Source: Cladorhizidae sp. MBARI D1340-BT2 (taxonomy: Eukaryota > Porifera > Demospongiae > Poecilosclerida > Cladorhizidae). Taken from it: a stretch of DNA of 64,000 nucleotides. The notes below the pieces were generated by a model. That model worked only from the letters and a program-made list of their open reading frames with translations. It did no database searches and was not told the origin of the DNA. Below are positions 60,601 to 64,000 of the stretch, piece by piece. A program made the position numbers and the translations under genes. Within the stretch, counting starts at the first letter, position 1, and every line of letters begins with the position of its first letter. The stretch covers positions 29,016,970 to 29,080,969 of the forward strand of contig JAQNBH010000010.1 in assembly GCA_028752905.1 (NCBI GenBank), written 5' to 3'.

Positions 60601-63600
60601 TATATTATCATATAATATATATATATCTATATAAGCAGTCCTATCAAACTTTGTGGACCAAATCAATGCATGCTTTGATATGTGCTTGAATATAAGCCAA
60701 AGAAGCATCACTAAAGGAGTCAGGTTGGTGTTAGGACATGGGGAAGAGTGAAAGTTCATAATCACAGAGTTATGGACGAGAACAGAAATGCTCCCTCCAT
60801 CTAAAACCACTTAAAATTATTGTTGCAAATTTTGTGCTTATGTATAGGTATTTTCTTTTGAAATTGTAAATCTTAAACAACGAGTCCCATTCCTACGTGG
60901 AATGATGTGTAAGATTCCAACTGAAAATTGACTCCTACACCGGCTAAACAAGTGGTCTATAAATCAATTAAAATAACCAGACTGAGAAGATTCTACAAAC
61001 CAAAAAAATTATAGTCACTTAATATTATTATTAATTTCATCAATTTGCCAAAGCAATAGATTTAACAGGTTTTCCTAAATTTTAATTATTTGTATACTAT
61101 ATATATTAAGTAAAATGTAATGCAACCAGTTTTCAGTGTATACCAGTTAATATTTTTAAATTTTTTATAAAACATAAAACCAAGAAGGCAGTAAATAATT
61201 TGCACACAATATTTAACAAAGTAGGCTAGTGAATTTGGTATGTAAATACACATTTATTTGAATCAATTTACACACAACCTTGTTTGTAATTTGGACGGCT
61301 ATATTTCTAACCTATATATAGATTGCCTTATTCTGGTGCCTCAAACATCATTTCCTATGTTTAAATTATAGTACTACAATCAAATTTTAGTAGACTTGAT
61401 GATGAACTGGAAGTATCTACATATACAAGTACAATTTAGCAAGATCTAGCTAATAACAATGGCTTCTCATGAAATACAGTCAGATTGGATAATCTCTTCA
61501 TAATGACAGACTGTGTATGATATTCAAACCTTCAGCTACGTTTAAATCATTTTATGGCCTATGAAGTACAATGGAATGTCACTTATCCAGGAAGTGTGGG
61601 ACCAAGAGGTACCCGTAACTTTAAAATTACCAATTTTTAATGTTGAGCTGCATTTAGGTACGGCTTAATACGTGTCCTATACAAATAAACCATAAACAGC
61701 CTCTTTCTTCCAACTGCTATTTCCTGTGACATACCATTCTTGTAATCAATTGCAACAAAACATATTTACAGATCACATGTATAAATGGGAAGAATCCACA
61801 CAACCCCTAAGCAACCTCCCCAGTGGGTAGACCAAATTCCCAAGAACTTGAACGACTTGATACGCAAGATTCCATTGTATGCAGCACTATATAATCATGT
61901 TTAATTCTCTACATCATGGAATATGAAATGGGTATTCAAGTGTTTTTCATGGTATACAGATTTTATTTCACTAATTTTATTTCCTATGAAATAAAAATAT
62001 TTTCCAATGCTTGAAATTTTCTATTTCAAGAGATTTTTCTAAGTGCTATGAAAATGTTCATGTTACACATTTTAACCTTTCAGCCATTCTTATTTTCCAT
62101 GAATACTTCATTACATTATTGGTCAATAGACTATAAATGCACTTTCTACCAATGCATACATTTGCCTGGTTTTACAACAGGGTAGGTTCTATGTATGTCA
62201 GTCTACCCAGACCATTTTAGATTCACCTGTTGAACATCTATTTCAATATCCAGTATACACATGCATCCTCTCCTAATCAACAACTACCAAATAACAACAA
62301 GCATATTGTAGTCACTTTATCCACTTTGCTCACTATTTTAGCTGCACCTAATGTGACTACCACCAATAGTCCCATAGAAGTATTCGACATAAACAGCATT
62401 TTGACTCTGGTGTGTGGCTTTGATGGAGTACCTCTCCCCTCGCTGGATTGGACCCACAATGGACTACCTCTCAGCAGCAACAATAACTCAATCACCATCA
62501 CCACCACCAGTGGTCTGTCTAGTGGCACTTCCACATTGCAGTGGGTGGATGCATCTATGGACACTGTTGGCACATTCACTTGTGTCGCCACCAGTAACTT
62601 GAGTTCTGCAAATACATCCATAGATGTCCAGATTCGGAGTAAGGTTCTAACTTGTTTTTATCTTGATTTTGTCTCAATGAGACTTTTATTGGGTATAACT
62701 GTATATTGATGTATGCCTGGTTATCATTGCCCCTCCCATGTGTGTTGTATTTGCTGTTGGCTTTTGCCTGCATGATCCAAATCTTCCTGGAGGGTGTATA
62801 CTATTAAATATCTTGCTGTTCGCATTTACCTTTACATACAAGGTCATTAGAAACATCAAATAAACTAACTTCCTCCATTAGAAAGCATTCATTCTGTATT
62901 GTTTTCATTAGATGCCGAGCTGTGTGTTCTAATCGTAGATACATTCAGGATTTTAAATGGTGCAGTATAATGTTGTCTGTGTCCATGTGGCATGTAAATA
63001 TCATCAATTTACAATGACCTTCTCAATAATCAACTTGAATTTTTTCTCTCTCAACATTTCAACTAGATGCTCGAGCCTTCATCAGAATGATCAAATTGTT
63101 CAGTCATTCTTGTGACATATGGAACATGATCCAATTTCAATGAAATAAACCAATCCTGATTTTTCATCTATTTCAAGAGATTTTTCTAAGTGCTACGAAA
63201 ACTTTCACATTACATTTTAAAATTTCAGCCATCCATAAACATTTCATTACACTATTGGTATAAATACACCTTCTACACATTGCCTGGTTTTACAGGATGG
63301 GTTCTATGTATTTCAGACTACCCAGATCCTTTTACATGCACCTGTTGAATGTTGATTTCAATATGCAGTCCACACATGCACTCTGGCATACTCAACAACC
63401 ACTATATAACAACAAGCAGCATTGCAGTGACTTTGTTCCCTTTGCTCACTATTTTAGCTGCACCTAATGTGACTACCACTAATAGTCCCTTGGAAGCATT
63501 TGACATAAACAGCACTTTGACTCTGATGTGTGGCTTTAATGGAATACCTCTCCCCTCACTGGAGTGGATGCACAATGGACTACCTATCAGCAGCAGCAAT

Positions 63601-63754
63601 GACTCGATCACCATCACCATCACCAGTGATCAGTTTAGTGGCACATCTATGTTGCAGTGGGTAAATGCATCTACAGACACTGTTGGTATATTCTCATGTG
63701 TCGCCAGAAACAGCTTGGACTCTGCAAATCAGTCCATCAATATCAAGATTCGGA
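33442..63754 (+). CDS. Large secreted or surface Ig-superfamily protein with reelin-like domain; gene runs past window
   Basis: Exons found: 33442-33620, 37569-38212, 42808-43131, 43267-43530, 51771-52064, 56333-56629, 58026-58325, 59716-60012, 62342-62638, 63458-63754. All junctions agree in phase (2, then 1 throughout). The product begins with a signal peptide, followed by a reelin-subrepeat-like domain, a Cys-containing segment, an Ig domain and six similar I-set Ig domains. It should be secreted or membrane-anchored and N-glycosylated. The window ends before any transmembrane or cytoplasmic part, so it may be a receptor, an adhesion molecule or an extracellular protein. Whether all Ig exons join one mRNA or are used alternatively cannot be seen from DNA. 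Confidence 0.85.
37569..38212 (+). CDS. Ig-gene exon 2: reelin-subrepeat-like domain
   Basis: Acceptor ATTTCTAG ends at 37568. The first base completes ATT (Ile) from exon 1, giving [14 protein letters not shown]. The text [17 protein letters not shown] followed by W-x-P-I-R-Y-Y resembles the EGV-L-x-Y-S-T ... W core of reelin subrepeats, a beta-jelly-roll type. The exon goes on for about 215 residues, to SGSYEDK, with NGT, NVS and NST sequons. Donor GTGAGA, phase 1. The exon is certain as an open, spliced unit; the reelin likeness is by eye. Confidence 0.75.
38689..38800. repeat. GGAT / GGGT microsatellite
   Basis: A run of ATGG(A) units with few interruptions (about 38689-38750), followed by GGGTGGG units. 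Simple sequence only, in Ig-gene intron 2. Confidence 0.9.
38821..39209. repeat. Long foldback element (about 120-bp arms)
   Basis: 38821-38940 and 39085-39209 are inverted copies with only a few differences, from AGGGCTCTAACCATTC to GCAGCATAGTTG. The loop is about 144 nt. A transcript of this intron could form a long hairpin. Probably a foldback/MITE-type element; no clear target duplication. Confidence 0.88.
40440..40510. repeat. CA-rich microsatellite
   Basis: ACACACACACACAC runs broken by ATACATAC; a diverged counterpart occurs near 21290-21330 in the decayed duplicate. Confidence 0.85.
41913..42614. mobile_element. Nested inverted-repeat element, about 700 bp
   Basis: Outer ends TGTTCCATCCAATCTATG and its reverse complement CATAGATTGGATGGAACA. 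Long arms (about 41913-42090 and 42450-42614) contain many ATCTATGAATTC-type mini-palindromes. The word TGTTCCATCCAATCTATGAA reappears in direct orientation at 42451. The core (42090-42450) has no recognisable protein. Confidence 0.75.
42808..43131 (+). CDS. Ig-gene exon 3: Cys-containing extracellular segment
   Basis: Acceptor CCCTCAG ends at 42807; the phase 1 join gives [20 protein letters not shown]. There are Cys residues at CRQE, PTCFTC and FECMD. The ~108-residue length and late F-E-C would fit a divergent Ig-like fold, but no Trp signature is seen, so I leave it unassigned. Donor is GTAAGG at 43132. Sequons NTT and NFT are present. Confidence 0.7.
43267..43530 (+). CDS. Ig-gene exon 4: Ig domain
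   Basis: Acceptor TTACCAAAG ends at 43266. It encodes [20 protein letters not shown], then RVICTNKN (B-strand Cys), VTIWVKD (Trp), [18 protein letters not shown] (F-strand Tyr-x-Cys) and a final strand ending VVH. That is a complete small Ig domain on one phase 1-1 exon. Confidence 0.85.
43531..44929. other. Ig-gene intron, no recognisable element
   Basis: Part of the 8.2-kb intron between Ig-gene exon 4 and the Ig array. AT-rich, with no coding signal seen. Confidence 0.5.
44930..46150 (+). pseudogene. piggyBac transposase relic
   Basis: A possible end with CTTTGACCGACTGCGG and GGACATATATATGTCC palindromes lies at 44937-44970. Coding remnants: an acidic N-terminus ([17 protein letters not shown]), a poly-Ser stretch from AGCTCCAGTTCAAGC repeats (45295-45390), then [16 protein letters not shown], stop, [32 protein letters not shown] and, near 46055, [20 protein letters not shown]. 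These match the order of landmarks in piggyBac transposases. Multiple stops and gaps. Confidence 0.75.
46190..46646. repeat. Minisatellite with ~60-bp unit, left part
   Basis: Repeated AACTGCC(T/A)A...ACTTCAAGCGCTAGCTA...TTTGCTAGCTATAA(A/T)GATCA units, six to seven copies. Similar units reappear at 47516-47626 on the other side of the Merlin element, so one array was split by insertion. Confidence 0.85.
46647..47515 (-). mobile_element. Merlin-type DNA transposon, deletion derivative
   Basis: 869 bp with inverted repeats of about 70 bp starting GGATCATGTAAAGAGTAAGA, flanked by an exact 8-bp target duplication GCTATATA (46639-46646 and 47516-47523). Interior - strand coding pieces resemble the start and end of a Merlin/IS1016-type transposase. 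Long GG-starting TIRs and 8-9 bp TSDs are known for Merlin. Confidence 0.85.
46895..47401 (-). pseudogene. Merlin-like transposase ends only
   Basis: The start at 47401 reads [20 protein letters not shown] then [11 protein letters not shown]. Next a zinc-ribbon-like piece, [20 protein letters not shown]. Next, near 46905-47000, [20 protein letters not shown] and IKTQYPV, the usual end of such transposases. The DDE core is absent and the frame changes between pieces. Confidence 0.65.
47516..47626. repeat. Minisatellite, right part after Merlin insertion
   Basis: Continues the GCTAGCTATAAGATGACCTAC type of unit seen left of the Merlin element; the hAT element follows immediately. Confidence 0.75.
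47627..48871 (-). mobile_element. hAT-type DNA transposon, deletion derivative
   Basis: Ends CAGGCCCGTAGCCAG (47627) and CTGGCTACGGGCTTG (to about 48871) are inverted. The probable target duplication is imperfect (TGACCTAT versus TGCCTAT). It carries the N-terminal start and C-terminal dimerisation part of a hAT transposase on the - strand, without the catalytic middle. Confidence 0.85.
47803..48598 (-). pseudogene. hAT transposase remnant with dimerisation domain
   Basis: The start near 48598 gives [20 protein letters not shown] and [14 protein letters not shown], then a frame change. A 220-residue open stretch (48465-47803) follows, containing [40 protein letters not shown] and [20 protein letters not shown]. 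The last is the hAT C-terminal dimerisation motif (P-V-T-S-C-x-C-E-R-S). The DDE region is missing. Confidence 0.88.
49268..50187. mobile_element. TTAA-type (piggyBac-like) non-autonomous element, copy 1
   Basis: 920 bp bounded by CCCTCTCACAGG and CCGGTGAGAGGG, flanked by TTAA on both sides (49264-49267, 50188-50191). About 90% or more alike by eye to the next copy. Internal sequence has no open transposase. The ends resemble the element at 18276-19565. Confidence 0.85.
50192..51110. mobile_element. TTAA-type non-autonomous element, copy 2, head-to-tail with copy 1
   Basis: 919 bp, starts CCCTCTCACCGG right after the shared TTAA and ends GCCGGTGAGAGGA followed by TTAA (51111-51114). Same orientation as copy 1. 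Confidence 0.85.
51771..52064 (+). CDS. Ig-array exon 1 (type A)
   Basis: 294 nt, phase 1-1, with acceptor CACTATTTTAG and donor GTAAGC. I-set Ig: [55 protein letters not shown] and ending VQIR. Type A is marked by GTFTCVAT, which it shares with array exon 5. An extra Cys precedes the B-strand position (KCCYEG). Confidence 0.9.
52065..56332. other. Intron between Ig-array exons 1 and 2
   Basis: Contains palindromic-family pieces at about 52445-52545, 53868-53935, 54105-54220 and 54830-54930. Its first 500 nt are related to the intron after array exon 5 (62639-63130). I found no convincing further Ig exon here. Confidence 0.6.
56333..56629 (+). CDS. Ig-array exon 2 (type B)
   Basis: 297 nt, phase 1-1. 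[67 protein letters not shown]. Canonical Cys/Trp/Cys of an I-set domain with several N-glycosylation sequons (NVT, NES, NIT, NTS, NQS). Type B is marked by [15 protein letters not shown]. Confidence 0.92.
58026..58325 (+). CDS. Ig-array exon 3 (type B)
   Basis: 300 nt, phase 1-1; differs from exon 2 by a few residues and one extra codon (GLLPLS instead of GLPLS). The flanking introns are also nearly identical to those of exons 2 and 4, marking a recent tandem duplication. Confidence 0.92.
59716..60012 (+). CDS. Ig-array exon 4 (type B)
   Basis: 297 nt, phase 1-1. Differs from exon 3 at positions such as [26 protein letters not shown] and TSKDTVG. The frame is open and all Ig landmark residues are intact. 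Confidence 0.92.
62342..62638 (+). CDS. Ig-array exon 5 (type A)
   Basis: 297 nt, phase 1-1. [70 protein letters not shown]. The downstream intron matches that after array exon 1, supporting a shared type A origin. Confidence 0.92.
63012..63110. repeat. Palindromic dispersed repeat, single arm after Ig-array exon 5
   Basis: A minus-oriented arm (AATGACCTTCTCAATAATCA to GCCTTCATCAGAATG). It is shared with 52450-52545 after array exon 1, so it was probably duplicated together with the type A exon. Confidence 0.7.
63458..63754 (+). CDS. Ig-array exon 6 (type B)
   Basis: 297 nt, phase 1-1. [69 protein letters not shown]. The donor GTAAGT at 63755 shows that at least one more exon lies beyond the window. 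Confidence 0.92.
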
Positions 63755-64000
63755 GTAAGTTTGTCCAATGGTTTCATGTTACAATGACTTTAATAAGTAT
63801 AACTGTAGGTTAGTTAGTGTCCGCTTATCATAGACTGTTCTAGAAGGTGTGGTGTATGCATGGTTGACCTATGCTTCTGAAAACCAGACACAACAACAGG
63901 GCATATTTGCTCACTACTTCAATTCACCCAACATAATATGGATGAACATGATATGAGCATGAGCCATGAAATATGTGTAAATTTCTTATAGAGCACAATT

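Noticed and set aside
1..64000. tRNA, rRNA or CRISPR array
   Set aside because: No B-box plus acceptor-stem pairing, no conserved rRNA blocks and no regularly spaced identical repeats with unique spacers were seen by eye; a covariance scan was not possible.

Overview
This is eukaryotic, animal DNA: AT-rich, intron-bearing and full of decayed mobile elements. Two host genes can be read, both on the + strand, and both have an animal-type architecture. Together with the sponge- or cnidarian-like look of the transposons this suggests an early-branching metazoan, most likely a demosponge. That placement is an inference; no species is proven by the sequence.

(1) 1-8.2 kb: the 3' end of an adhesion-class (B2) GPCR gene. 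Ten exons with fully consistent splice phases encode a GPS autoproteolysis motif (Cys-x-Cys-x-His-Leu-Thr), all seven transmembrane segments and a cytoplasmic tail ending at 8203. The extracellular N-terminus lies upstream of the window. Its introns hold palindromic repeats and a degenerate minisatellite.

(2) 9.2-14.7 kb: a GC-rich Ty3/gypsy-type LTR retrotransposon on the - strand, with 190-bp LTRs differing at one base and a 5-bp target duplication (ATATC). Its fused gag-pol is broken by two in-frame stops and three frameshifts.

(3) 14.7-33 kb: an old, decayed partial copy of the 5' part of the downstream Ig gene, followed by a transposon graveyard: a Tigger/pogo element sitting in one copy of a local 530-bp tandem duplication whose other copy is the empty site; a piggyBac-like element exactly at the duplication junction; a nearly full-length POGK-like pogo element; a Mutator-like transposase relic; an unclassified 1.37-kb TIR element; a LINE fragment; and a gypsy fragment with integrase upstream of reverse transcriptase (Gmr1-like order).

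(4) 33.4 kb to beyond the window: a large gene whose exons encode a signal peptide, a reelin-subrepeat-like domain, a Cys-containing (possibly Ig-like) segment, an Ig domain, and then six tandem I-set Ig exons. All six have phase 1-1 boundaries (294-300 nt) and fall into two alternating types, A and B; three B copies sit in nearly identical repeats of about 1.69 kb. The array runs off the window, so transmembrane and cytoplasmic parts are not visible. Its big introns contain a foldback hairpin, a nested inverted-repeat element, a piggyBac relic, a minisatellite split by a Merlin deletion derivative (8-bp TSD), a hAT deletion derivative, and two TTAA-type elements inserted back to back.

The most interesting candidate system is the expandable, frame-neutral array of Ig exons, with conserved intronic sequence before each copy, in what looks like a secreted or cell-surface recognition protein. 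Nothing here shows prokaryotic operons, CRISPR arrays, rRNA or tRNA genes.
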